Below the pieces are notes generated by a model. The model searched no databases and was not told the DNA's origin. It saw only the letters and a program-made list of their open reading frames with translations. Of a DNA stretch of 64,000 nt, positions 1 to 8,315 are shown in pieces; the stretch's first letter is position 1; each line of letters opens with the position of its first letter. This stretch comes from Actinoplanes regularis. GTDB taxonomy: Bacteria; Actinomycetota; Actinomycetes; Mycobacteriales; Micromonosporaceae. The translations under genes were made by a program, and so were the position numbers. The DNA is taken from positions 16,371 to 80,370 of the forward strand of contig NZ_FZNR01000032.1 of the NCBI RefSeq assembly GCF_900188005.1. Reading direction: 5' to 3'.

Positions 1-456
1 CTTGGTGTTGATGCCGTCCCAGACGAACAGGCCACCCTCGACGGTCTGCGCGTTGCGCGGGCCGCCGGCGGTGGACGGCACGTACGGCATCTGGAACGAG
101 AAGCCCGCCTGGTGCACCGTCTGCATCATCGACACGTCGGTGATCCGCTTGAACGAGATCGCGTGCGCCATGATGCCGCGCTTCAGGACGTTCGCGCGCA
201 GGAGGGAGTCGGTGCCACGGTTCTCGAGGGCGATGTCGGCGTCGTTGACCGGGGCCTGGCCGGGGGCGGCGTACACGCCGTCGCCCACCACGTTGGTCCA
301 GCCGGTCAGGTCCGCGCCGGACTCGGTCACCGCGGCCAGCGCGGGCACCTGGAAGCCGGTCGACACGACGGCTCCCAGGGCGACACCCGCGGCGAGCACG
401 GAGAGGAAACGGCGGCGGCCGGTGACGGTGCGGGGTTTCAGGTTTTCCACAGCCAC
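1..456 (-). CDS. Secreted protein of unknown function, partial (C-terminus outside window)
   Basis: The open frame runs off the left edge, so only the first 152 residues are visible. The chosen start is a GTG at 456; a second in-frame GTG lies at 450 and neither has a clear ribosome binding site. The N-terminus has a twin-arginine-like charged stretch (TGRRRFLSVLAAG) followed by a hydrophobic segment and an ALA-A cleavage context near residue 38, so export by Tat or Sec is likely. The mature part begins with TGWTNVVGDGVYAAPGQAP and is rich in polar residues. I do not recognise the family. The gene lies downstream of the nSTAND gene on the same strand across a 208-base gap, with no sign of coupling. 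Confidence 0.6.
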   Translation of the reverse strand, partial: MAVENLKPRTVTGRRRFLSVLAAGVALGAVVSTGFQVPALAAVTESGADLTGWTNVVGDGVYAAPGQAPVNDADIALENRGTDSLLRANVLKRGIMAHAISFKRITDVSMMQTVHQAGFSFQMPYVPSTAGGPRNAQTVEGGLFVWDGINTK

Positions 457-664
457 GAAGCTAGTTGGTGTATTTGCGAAAAACCTCGGCCAATCGGGCA
501 AGACGGGATCAGGTGGATGATGGCCCAAATTTTGCCGTATCGGTTGTCGCAACGATGCAGACCACGGGATCTGTTGAACGCGCGGAAAGCGGCCGCGGAG
601 CCCGCTGCCGCGATCACCGCGTGTACGGCCGTGACGGACGGCGACGGCTCGTCGAGGTAGAACG

Positions 665-3600
665 TCAGTGCGCCGGCTGAGGGCACGCTCGCGGGCCGGA
701 GCCGGCTCGCGGCAGGTAGGTCGTGCGTTCGCCAGGGGTGAGATCACGCCCGAGGTCGCGGCAGATGAGGTCGGCGGCGGCGGCCGGCGTCAGATCGACG
801 TTGTCCCATAGCCGCACGTTGCCGTCCGCGCCCGCGCTGGCCAGCTCGAGCCCGTACGGACGGTAGGCCACCATGTTGACCCAATTGGTGTGGCCGGTGA
901 GGGTCCGCGGTATGCCGGTGCCGAGCTCCCGGAGCAGTACCGTCCCGTCGTCGCCGGCGCTGGCCAGATACCGCATGTCCGGGCTGTATGCCACCGCGAA
1001 CACCTCGGTGGTGTGGTCGGGCAGGGTCTGTGGTTCGCCGGTGTCGAGGTCCCAGATCCGTACCGTCTTGTCGCGGCTCGCGCTGGCGAGGTGTCGCCCG
1101 TCCCGGCTGTAGGCCAGCGCGGTCACCGTTTGGGTGTGGCCGGCCAGGAGACGGGATTTCCACGTGTCGAGGTCCCAGATCCGGATGTCCTTGTCGCGGC
1201 CGGCGCTGGCCAGGTGATGTTGGTCCGGGCTGTACGCCACCGCGGACACCCAGTCGGTGTGGCCGCTCAGGAGATGGCACTTTCCGGTGTCGAGGTCCCA
1301 GATCCGTACGATCTTGTCGCGGCCGGCGCTGGCCAGGTGATGTTCGTCCGGGCTGTACGCCACCGTGGAGACCCTGTCGGTGTGGCCGGTGAGGATCCGC
1401 GATCGTCCGGTGGCGACGTCCCAGATCCGTACCTTCTTGTCGTCGCCGGCGCTGGCGAGATGTCGCTTGTCCAGGCTGTAGGCCAGGCCGCGCACGGTGC
1501 TGGTGTGGCCGGTGAGGATCCGCGATCGCCCGGTGTCGAGGTCCCAGATCCGTATCTTCTTGTCGGCGCCGGCGCTGGCCAGGTGGTGTCCTTCCGGGCT
1601 GTACGCCACCGCGGACACCTTGTCGGTGTGGCCGGCGAGTAAGTGTGAGTCTCCGGTGTCGAGGTCCCAGATCCGCACGGTCTGGTCGTACCCGGCGCTG
1701 GCCAGGTGATGTCCGTCCGGGCTGTACGCCACCCCGTACACCTGGTTGGTGTGGCCGGTGAGGGTCTCTGATCTTCCGGTGTTGAGGTCCCAGATCCGTA
1801 CGGTCTTGTCGTCGCCGGCGCTGGCGAGGTGTCGCCTGTCCGGGCTGTAGGCCACGGCGGACACCTTCTCCGTGTGTCCGGTGAGGGTCTGTGATGTTCC
1901 GGTGGCGAGGTTCCAGATCCGTACCGTCTTGTCGCGGCTGGCGCTGGCGAGATGTCGCCCGTCCGGGCTGTAGGCCACGGCGGACACCTTCTCCGTGTGT
2001 CCGGTGAGGGTCCGTGATGTTCCGGTGGCGACGTCCCAGATCCGCACCGTGTTGTCGTTGCCGGCGCTGGCCAGGTGTCGCCCGTCCGGGCTGTAGGCCA
2101 CCGCGGATCCGTGCTCGGTGTGGCCGCCGAGGGTCCGTGATGTTCCGGTGTCGAGGTCCCAGATCCGTACGGTCTTGTCGTCGCTGGCGCTGGCCAGGTG
2201 GTGTTTGTCCGGGCTGTAGGCAACGGCGGACACCGCTTGGGTGTGTCCGGTGAGGGTCTGTGATGTTCCGGTGGCGAGGTCCCAGATCCGCACCGTCTTG
2301 TCGGCGCTGCCGCTGGCGAGGTGTCGCTTGTCCGGGCTGTAGGCCACGGCGAACACCGCTTTGGTGTGTCCGGTGAGGATCTGCGGCTTTCCGGTACCGA
2401 CGTCCCAGATCCGCACCGTGTTGTCACTGCCGGCACTGGCCACATGATTCCCGCCCAGGCTGTACGCGACCCTGGACACCATTTCGGTATGGCCGGTCAG
2501 GATACGAGCGATGGGCCGGGAGACGGCGGTGTAGAGGCTTTCGACGGCTTCGGCCGTCGTGGGGCCAAGACGGTAGGCCTGCACGGCGAGCAGATCAGCC
2601 AGTTCCGAGTTGCGGGGCAGCATGGCCGTCGACTGCGCGGCGAGCTGCCGTGACAGGGATTCCCGGCGGGCGTCGACCGCGGTGTGCCGCTGCCAGGTCG
2701 CGACGCCCGCGGCGACCAGGGCGATGGCGAGCAGGCCGGCCAGGACCGTGTTCAACCGGCGTGCCCGCCGGATCCGGGCCTGCTGGTCGTGCCGGCTGGC
2801 CTGAAGGAACGTGGCGATGCCGTGGGGCAGTGGCCGGTGGGCCGACCAGTCGACGCCTTCGGCGAGGTCGCTGCCGTGCAGCAGGTCGTCGGGGGTGGGA
2901 TGCCGTGCCCAGTGCCGGTGCCGTTCATCGGTGCGGCGCAGCCAGTCCTGGAACCGGTGGTCGCGATCGACCCATTCGCGCAGCTGCGGCCAGTCTCGGA
3001 TCACCGCGTCGTGGATCAGTTCCGCCACCGGCGTCCTGGCCTCGTCGGTGCCGGCTGGATCCGGGCCGGTGGCGCGGCTCTCGGGAAGGGCGCGGGTGGT
3101 GACGATCCGGTGCCCGGTCAGGGCGGCCAGGACCCGGTCGACGGTCGACGCGCCGGCCGGCTCCGTGGCACCGGTGACGGCCGGATCGAGCAGTTGCCGC
3201 AGGGTGTCCACCGGGACCTGCTGCCGGACGGCGGGCACGCCACGTTCGGCGTCGGCGGGACGCACCAGCGCGGTCAGCACCTGTTCGGCGCAGTCTCGCT
3301 CCTGCGGCGACAGCTGCTCGATGGCCGCGGCGCACCAGGCCGTCAGCGCGCCGCGGACGCCGCCGACCCGCTGGTAGGCGTCGCGGGTCAGCCGGGTGCC
3401 GGCCCGCCGATCCCACACCTGGCACAGGGTCAACTCCAGTAGCGGCAGGACCGTGACCGGCACACACCGGGTGGTGCCGGTGTCGTAGCCGGCCAGCACG
3501 TCGGCGACGATCCGCTCCGGCAGCCCGGGCTCCCACACCAGCCCCGCCGTCCGCGCGGGTTCGACGATGATGTCGCGCACCTGCTCCACGCTCAGGCCGG

Positions 3601-4495
3601 CGGGCAGGTCCACCAGCGTCAGCCCAGCGCGAAGGTCAGGGGCCTGTGCCGCCAGTTGCGGGTAGAAGTCGTCGCGCATGACCAGCATCAGCGTCACTCC
3701 GGGCGTGCCGAGCGCCGCGGTCAGTTGCACGAGCGCCTCGCGCCGGATCGGTTCGAGATCGGGACTGGTCAGCGGGGTGAGAAGTTCCTCGAACTGGTCG
3801 ATGACCAGCACCAGGCGGCACTGCGGCGGCTGCCCGGCCAGCCGCTGAGACAGGGCCGCGGGCAGCGACGTATCGGCCCCGGGCAGGCCGGCACGCTCCA
3901 GTTCGGCGAGCAGGTCCTGCCGTGGCCGGACGGACACCCGCAGCCATTGGTCACTGCCCGGCAGTGCACCATCGCCCAGCGCGGGCAGTACCCCGGCGTG
4001 CACCAGCGACGACTTGCCCGAGCCGGACGGGCCGAGCAGGAGCACCGCCGACTGCCGGGCGGTCAATGCGGCGATCACCTGATCGACCGCGCCGCCGCGG
4101 CCGTGGAACCAGACCGCGTCGTCTTCGCCGAATGCCTCCAGCCTGCGGTACGGATCTCCCGCACTGGCCGGCATCGCCCCCTGGGCGGCGATGCCGGCCA
4201 GGGTCCGGGTGTGCGCGTCTCGCCACTCCTGCAGGTCCGGTTCCCGGGTGGTGCCGGCATGCCGGGCACACGCCCGGACGAACGTCTCCACGAAAGCCCG
4301 GTCCGGGACCGCTGTACCGGTCACCTTCGCCTGGATCGTGGAGTGTGCCTGCGGTGCGCCGAGTTTGCCGAACAGTCGTTCCAGCTCCCGGAACGACGGA
4401 TTGCCCGACTCGATCCGGAACTGCTTCAACCGTTGCTTGAACAGCAGGAGCGGGTCGGCGTCCTCGCCGGCCCCGTCAACAGGCGGCTCCGCCAT
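665..4495 (-). CDS. nSTAND-type NTPase with C-terminal WD40 propellers
   Basis: The protein has 1276 residues. Residues 15-100 form a helical region resembling the N-terminal HTH-like domain common on actinobacterial nSTAND proteins. A P-loop (GPSGSGKS, 155-162) and Walker B (VLVIDQFEE, about 229-237) follow. A single membrane-like segment (TVLAGLLAIALVAAGVATW) lies near residue 585. Fourteen WD40 repeats of 41-42 residues follow (about 665-1230), enough for two seven-bladed propellers. A tail of about 50 residues (ICRDLGRDLTPGERTTYL) is typical of this family. STAND ATPases are ligand-triggered switches. Here the propellers would be the sensor and the N-terminus the effector, possibly in conflict or stress signalling; this role is inferred. 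The gene is divergent from the histidine kinase gene across 122 bases. Confidence 0.9.
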   Translation of the reverse strand: MAEPPVDGAGEDADPLLLFKQRLKQFRIESGNPSFRELERLFGKLGAPQAHSTIQAKVTGTAVPDRAFVETFVRACARHAGTTREPDLQEWRDAHTRTLAGIAAQGAMPASAGDPYRRLEAFGEDDAVWFHGRGGAVDQVIAALTARQSAVLLLGPSGSGKSSLVHAGVLPALGDGALPGSDQWLRVSVRPRQDLLAELERAGLPGADTSLPAALSQRLAGQPPQCRLVLVIDQFEELLTPLTSPDLEPIRREALVQLTAALGTPGVTLMLVMRDDFYPQLAAQAPDLRAGLTLVDLPAGLSVEQVRDIIVEPARTAGLVWEPGLPERIVADVLAGYDTGTTRCVPVTVLPLLELTLCQVWDRRAGTRLTRDAYQRVGGVRGALTAWCAAAIEQLSPQERDCAEQVLTALVRPADAERGVPAVRQQVPVDTLRQLLDPAVTGATEPAGASTVDRVLAALTGHRIVTTRALPESRATGPDPAGTDEARTPVAELIHDAVIRDWPQLREWVDRDHRFQDWLRRTDERHRHWARHPTPDDLLHGSDLAEGVDWSAHRPLPHGIATFLQASRHDQQARIRRARRLNTVLAGLLAIALVAAGVATWQRHTAVDARRESLSRQLAAQSTAMLPRNSELADLLAVQAYRLGPTTAEAVESLYTAVSRPIARILTGHTEMVSRVAYSLGGNHVASAGSDNTVRIWDVGTGKPQILTGHTKAVFAVAYSPDKRHLASGSADKTVRIWDLATGTSQTLTGHTQAVSAVAYSPDKHHLASASDDKTVRIWDLDTGTSRTLGGHTEHGSAVAYSPDGRHLASAGNDNTVRIWDVATGTSRTLTGHTEKVSAVAYSPDGRHLASASRDKTVRIWNLATGTSQTLTGHTEKVSAVAYSPDRRHLASAGDDKTVRIWDLNTGRSETLTGHTNQVYGVAYSPDGHHLASAGYDQTVRIWDLDTGDSHLLAGHTDKVSAVAYSPEGHHLASAGADKKIRIWDLDTGRSRILTGHTSTVRGLAYSLDKRHLASAGDDKKVRIWDVATGRSRILTGHTDRVSTVAYSPDEHHLASAGRDKIVRIWDLDTGKCHLLSGHTDWVSAVAYSPDQHHLASAGRDKDIRIWDLDTWKSRLLAGHTQTVTALAYSRDGRHLASASRDKTVRIWDLDTGEPQTLPDHTTEVFAVAYSPDMRYLASAGDDGTVLLRELGTGIPRTLTGHTNWVNMVAYRPYGLELASAGADGNVRLWDNVDLTPAAAADLICRDLGRDLTPGERTTYLPRAGSGPRACPQPAH
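803..2503 (-). repeat. 14 tandem WD40-coding repeats (about 126 bp each)
   Basis: This segment codes for 14 consecutive WD40 units with the consensus LTGHT..V.AVAYSPD..HLASAG.DKTVRIWD. Unit identity is very high in protein and DNA, and phrases such as gaggtcccagatccgta recur at about 126-base spacing. That pattern points to recent amplification or ongoing gene conversion. Such blocks can also collapse or expand during assembly, so the copy number deserves care. Confidence 0.9.
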
Positions 4496-4617
4496 ACGGA
4501 AACCGTAACGCCGGCCTCCAGCGGCATGTCCGCAATCCGTTCAGGTGCCTCGACGGACACCCGCCGGACAGCTGACATGGGCTCCGTCAGCCACCCACTC
4601 GCCTTCGGGAGTCCGCC

Positions 4618-5451
4618 ATGACCAGCCAGCTGATCACCCTGCTCCACCACGGTGGCGCCGCTCTCGCCGCCCGGCTCGCTCCCGGTGCCGCCTGGCACCG
4701 CGCCGCCGGGACGGCCGGAACCGGCACGCTCGGCGGGCACGGCTGCGCACAGCGGGTCAGCGACCGGGAATCGGAGCTGCGCGCCCTGATGAGCATGGCC
4801 TCGCACGACCTGAAGAACCCGCTCGCCGCCGTCACCGCACATGTCGAGATGCTCCGGGCGGACTACGGCAGCCTCGGCGCTGACTTCCAGCGTGACCTCA
4901 CCGCCATCGAGCGTGGCCTCGGCCGGATGAGCCGCCTGACCCAGGAACTGCTCGATTACGCCCGGGCCGACCAGCCCCTCAACCTGGGCCCCGCTTCACT
5001 GGACGACATGGTCCAGGACATCATCAGCGACCATGTCACCATCGTCGGCACCGCCAGGGTCGTGGTGGCCGGAACGTTGCCGACCGTGGTGGTGGACGCC
5101 CCACTTCTCCGGCACGTCCTGGACAACCTGATCGGCAACGCGATCAAGTACACGCCGGCTGGTTCCGTGCCCGAGGTGGAGGTCCGCGCGGACGTTCTGC
5201 CCGACGGCGCCATCCGCGTCGAAGTGGCCGACCGTGGGATCGGCGTACCCGCCGCCGATCAGCTGAAGATCTTCGACGCGTTCCACCGCTGCGCCAACAG
5301 CAGCGGATATCCCGGGACGGGCCTCGGCCTCAACATCTGCCAGCGCATCATCGAACGCCACGGTGGCCGGATCGGGGTGGAGGACAATCCCGGGGGAGGT
5401 AGCCGCTTCTGGTTCACCCTGGCGTTGCTGGGACGGCCGGGTCAGCAGTAG
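4618..5451 (+). CDS. Sensor histidine kinase, short, apparently soluble
   Basis: This 277-residue kinase has a HisKA domain with H-box SHDLKNPLAAV (phospho-acceptor His63) and an HATPase domain. The ATPase domain shows the N-box (LDNLIGNAIKY), the G1 box (VADRGIGVPA) and the G2 box (GTGLGLNICQRIIERHGGRIG). No membrane segment or PAS/GAF domain precedes the H-box; the first 45 residues look unstructured. It therefore lacks an obvious sensory domain and probably relies on a partner. No response regulator gene adjoins it, so it is an orphan. Its 3' end overlaps the end of the convergent gene by 10 bases. Confidence 0.88.
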   Translation: MTSQLITLLHHGGAALAARLAPGAAWHRAAGTAGTGTLGGHGCAQRVSDRESELRALMSMASHDLKNPLAAVTAHVEMLRADYGSLGADFQRDLTAIERGLGRMSRLTQELLDYARADQPLNLGPASLDDMVQDIISDHVTIVGTARVVVAGTLPTVVVDAPLLRHVLDNLIGNAIKYTPAGSVPEVEVRADVLPDGAIRVEVADRGIGVPAADQLKIFDAFHRCANSSGYPGTGLGLNICQRIIERHGGRIGVEDNPGGGSRFWFTLALLGRPGQQ

Positions 5452-5957
5452 CCGGAGGGGCACTCGCCGCTGGCGAGCAGTTCGTACTGCTTGCAGCGGG
5501 GGCAGATCGGCCGGTCGGGCCGGGGGGCGGGACGGGTCGCCTTCGGCGTGGAGGTCCGGGTGGTCGTGGTCCGCGCGGTGGTGGCCCGCGGGGCCTTCGC
5601 CGGGCCGCCGGACTTGCGCAGCTCGACCGCCTGCACGGCGGCGGTGAGGATCGCGTCGTAGCTGGCGTCGATCAGGTGGCCCTCGACCGAGACGAACGGC
5701 ACCGGGTCGTCCGGGTCCTTCACGGTCGCGCCGGCGATCGTGGCCGCGACCTCCTCGGCCTGGTCCCGGGCCACGGCGATGTCGACACCGCCGGGGTGGA
5801 TGTGCACCGCCAGGGTCCGTGCGCCCTGCGGCCGGATCTGGATGCTGCGGCCGGACGGCCGGACGTCGACGCTGACCCGGCCGCGGAGCTCGAGGAGCAA
5901 CCGTGCCACCGAGGGCGCCGCTCCGATTCCGTCGGACTCGGTGTCCTGCAGGTCCAT
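5442..5957 (-). CDS. Hypothetical protein with C-terminal zinc-ribbon-like tail
   Basis: The start at 5957 is chosen because GGAGGGG lies seven bases upstream; an in-frame ATG at 5999 has no such site. The protein has 171 residues. Residues 1-105 look like a compact alpha/beta domain (VSVDVRPSGRSIQIRPQG, AVHIHPGGVDIAVA). A Thr/Arg/Pro-rich linker of about 35 residues follows, then a short tail with CPRC and CPSGYC, which may bind one zinc ion. The family is not recognised. The basic linker and Cys tail suggest a nucleic-acid or protein adaptor, but that is a guess. Confidence 0.65.
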   Translation of the reverse strand: MDLQDTESDGIGAAPSVARLLLELRGRVSVDVRPSGRSIQIRPQGARTLAVHIHPGGVDIAVARDQAEEVAATIAGATVKDPDDPVPFVSVEGHLIDASYDAILTAAVQAVELRKSGGPAKAPRATTARTTTTRTSTPKATRPAPRPDRPICPRCKQYELLASGECPSGYC

Positions 5958-6154
5958 CTGAATGCCCCTCCGATCCCGTGACGACCAGGCAATCGGCACC
6001 CCGCTGCCGCCCCTGAGTCCTGGCCGCCGAGGGGGAGCCTACCCGGCGTGGTGATCGCCGAGTGACAAGCAGGTCCCTTCCCGTAGCGGGCGGGCCGGGG
6101 CGGAGACCGAAAATGGCTCTGGTCCTCGTGGCGCGGTGTTCTAGGGTGCGCTCC

Positions 6155-6613
6155 GTGCGACTCGAATTGATCACTCCGAAGAACTATGAGGCGGCGCTCG
6201 CCATCACCGTCCACCCCGACCAGGAGGACCTGGTCTCACCGGTGGTGAAGTCGCTCGCCGAGGCGTACGTCTATCCGGACAACGCGTGGCCGCGCCTGAT
6301 CTACGACGGTGACCGCCTGGTCGGGTTCCTGATGGCGTTCCTCGACATCGAGTGGCCGACCGAGGACGACCCGCAGGCTCGCCGCTCGGGGCTGTGGCGG
6401 CTCAACATCGCCGCGGACGTGCAGGGTCACGGCTACGGCCGGTTCGCCGTGGAGCAGGTCTGCCGGGAGATCCGGGCCCGCGGTGTCACGAAGGCGTACG
6501 TGACCTGGGAGCCGCGCCCGGGCGGCCCGGAGCCCTTCTATCTCAAGCTGGGCTTCCGCCCGACCGGCGAACTCAGCGGCGGCCAGACGGTCGGGGTTCT
6601 GGACCTGCTCTGA
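6155..6613 (+). CDS. GNAT-family N-acetyltransferase (diamine/spermidine acetyltransferase-like)
   Basis: The frame is open from 6062. The GTG at 6155 gives the expected length of about 152 residues and begins with VRLELITPKNYEAALAI, a normal GNAT start. The acetyl-CoA motif A is visible as LNIAADVQGHGYGRFAVEQVC, and motif B as EPFYLKLGFRPTGEL near the C-terminus. The layout resembles the BltD/PaiA group that acetylates polyamines, but the substrate cannot be read from sequence alone. The gene is followed by the CebR operator of the cellulase gene. Confidence 0.8.
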   Translation: MRLELITPKNYEAALAITVHPDQEDLVSPVVKSLAEAYVYPDNAWPRLIYDGDRLVGFLMAFLDIEWPTEDDPQARRSGLWRLNIAADVQGHGYGRFAVEQVCREIRARGVTKAYVTWEPRPGGPEPFYLKLGFRPTGELSGGQTVGVLDLL

Positions 6614-6654
6614 TTCACCGGATCCGCTGGGGGAGTATCGACGGGCATTGTTGC

Positions 6655-6668
6655 TGGGAGCGCTCCCA
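6655..6668. promoter_or_regulatory. CebR-type operator (perfect palindrome)
   Basis: TGGGAGCGCTCCCA is a perfect 14-base palindrome identical to the published Streptomyces CebR box. CebR is a LacI-family repressor released by cello-oligosaccharides. The site lies 48 bases before the GH5 cellulase start, where it would block transcription. Confidence 0.88.
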
Positions 6669-6716
6669 TGTAACGATGATGTTTCTCGCCTTCACGTCCT
6701 CGAAGGAGCTCCCAGC

Positions 6717-8315
6717 ATGAAACCTCGAATGTGGCTGGCCGGCGCGACCGCGCTCGCCGCCGCGGCACTGGCCGCCGCGGTCGTCACGGCTCAACCGGCC
6801 TCCGCCGCCACCGGCGGAACCGGGACCGGCTACCTGCACACCAGCGGCAACAAGATCGTCGACAGCACGGGCGCCACCGTCCGGCTGACCGGCATCAACT
6901 GGTTCGGCATGGAGACCGACAACAAGACGTTCCACGGCCTGTGGTCCAGCAACCCGTGGCGCGGCCAGCTCGACAAGATGGCCTCGCTCGGCTACAACAC
7001 GCTGCGGATCCCGTTCTCCGACGACGCGCTCAAGACCGGGGCGACCGCCACCGGCATCAACGACTACGTCAACCCGGACCTGGTCGGGCTCTCCCCGCTG
7101 CAGATCCTGGACAAGGTCGTCGCGTACGCCGGTGGCAAGGGCATGCGGGTCATCCTGGACCGGCACCGGCCGACCGCGGCGGGACAGACCCCGCTCTGGT
7201 ACACCTCGGCCGTACCGGAAAGCACCTGGATCGCGGATTGGAAAGCGCTCGCCCAGCGCTATGCCGGCAACACCACCGTGATCGGCGCCGACCTGCACAA
7301 CGAACCGCACGCCGAGGGCACCAACCCGGCCGCCACCGGCGCCTGCTGGGGCTGCGGCGACACAGCCCGGGACTGGCGGCTGGCCGCCGAGCGGGCCGGC
7401 AACGCGATCCTCGCGGTCCAGCCCAACTGGCTGATCTTCGTGGAGGGGGTGAGCTGCCCCAGCGGCGGGCTCTCCAACGTCTGGGACGGCGACACCAGCA
7501 ACGACGAGGACTGCGGCTGGTGGGGCGGCAACCTCTCCAAGGCCGGCGCGTTCCCGGTGCGCCTGAACGTGGCGAGCCGGCTGGTCTACTCGCCGCACGA
7601 GTACGCCACCTCGGTCTACCACCAGGCCTGGTTCGACGACCCGACCTACCCGGCGAACATGCCGGCGATCTGGGACAAGTACTGGGGGTACCTGTACAAG
7701 CAGAACATCGCGCCGATCATGATGGGGGAGTTCGGCACGACGCTCGCCAGCGACGTCGACAAGGTGTGGCTGCAGAACCTGATGGCGTACACCGGTACCG
7801 GCGTGACCGGGATGTCCTTCACCTACTGGTCGTGGAACCCGAACTCCGGTGACACCGGCGGCATCGCCAACGACGACTGGACCACGATCAACCAGGCCAA
7901 GCAGGCGATCCTCCAGCCGTACCTGATCGCGCCGGTCGCCGGTGGCGCAACGACGTCACCGTCACCGTCGGGGCCGTCACCGTCGGGCTCCACGCCGCCC
8001 GCGACCGGCGGGTGCACGGCCACCTACGCCCAGGACAACGCCTGGCAGGGTGGCTTCCAGGGCCAGCTCAAGGTGCAGAACACCGGCGGCGCCGCGGTCA
8101 ACCCCTGGCAGGTCACCTGGACCTGGCCGTCCGGCGTGACGCTCGCCAGCGGCTGGAACGCCACGATCACCCAGTCCGGGACCACGGTGACGGCGGCCGC
8201 GCCGAGCTACTCGCCGTCGCTCGCGGCGGGCGCCTCGGTCACGATCGGCTTCACCGCCAACGGTACGGCGGCGGCCCCGGCCACCGTGAAGCTCAACGGG
8301 GTGGCGTGCTCATGA
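6717..8315 (+). CDS. Secreted GH5 cellulase (endo-1,4-beta-glucanase) with C-terminal CBM2
   Basis: The start at 6717 follows a GAAGGAG site; the ATG at 6648 overlaps the operator and is rejected. The 532-residue product has a Sec signal peptide ending at about ASA-A, residue 31. The GH5 domain (about 35-400) has acid/base Glu in LHNEPH and nucleophile Glu in MMGEFGT. A short Ser/Pro/Gly linker and a family 2 carbohydrate-binding module (GCTATY to the C-terminal GVACS) follow. It hydrolyses cellulose outside the cell. ATGA couples it to the next CBM2 gene, and the CebR operator upstream implies cellobiose induction. Confidence 0.92.
   Translation: MKPRMWLAGATALAAAALAAAVVTAQPASAATGGTGTGYLHTSGNKIVDSTGATVRLTGINWFGMETDNKTFHGLWSSNPWRGQLDKMASLGYNTLRIPFSDDALKTGATATGINDYVNPDLVGLSPLQILDKVVAYAGGKGMRVILDRHRPTAAGQTPLWYTSAVPESTWIADWKALAQRYAGNTTVIGADLHNEPHAEGTNPAATGACWGCGDTARDWRLAAERAGNAILAVQPNWLIFVEGVSCPSGGLSNVWDGDTSNDEDCGWWGGNLSKAGAFPVRLNVASRLVYSPHEYATSVYHQAWFDDPTYPANMPAIWDKYWGYLYKQNIAPIMMGEFGTTLASDVDKVWLQNLMAYTGTGVTGMSFTYWSWNPNSGDTGGIANDDWTTINQAKQAILQPYLIAPVAGGATTSPSPSGPSPSGSTPPATGGCTATYAQDNAWQGGFQGQLKVQNTGGAAVNPWQVTWTWPSGVTLASGWNATITQSGTTVTAAAPSYSPSLAAGASVTIGFTANGTAAAPATVKLNGVACS

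Noticed and set aside
438..686. An 82-codon minus-strand frame between the nSTAND and secreted-protein genes
   Set aside because: It overlaps both genes, has no binding site and no recognisable motif.
1267..2445. A 392-codon frame inside the WD40 region, and similar plus-strand frames at 890-1642 and 2684-3442
   Set aside because: These are other-frame or antisense shadows of the nSTAND gene in high-G+C DNA. Their periodic peptides mirror the WD40 repeats and have no family likeness.
4996..6174. A 392-codon minus-strand frame spanning the histidine kinase and the next genes
   Set aside because: Its composition is Arg/Pro/Gly-rich and it covers well-supported genes on both strands.
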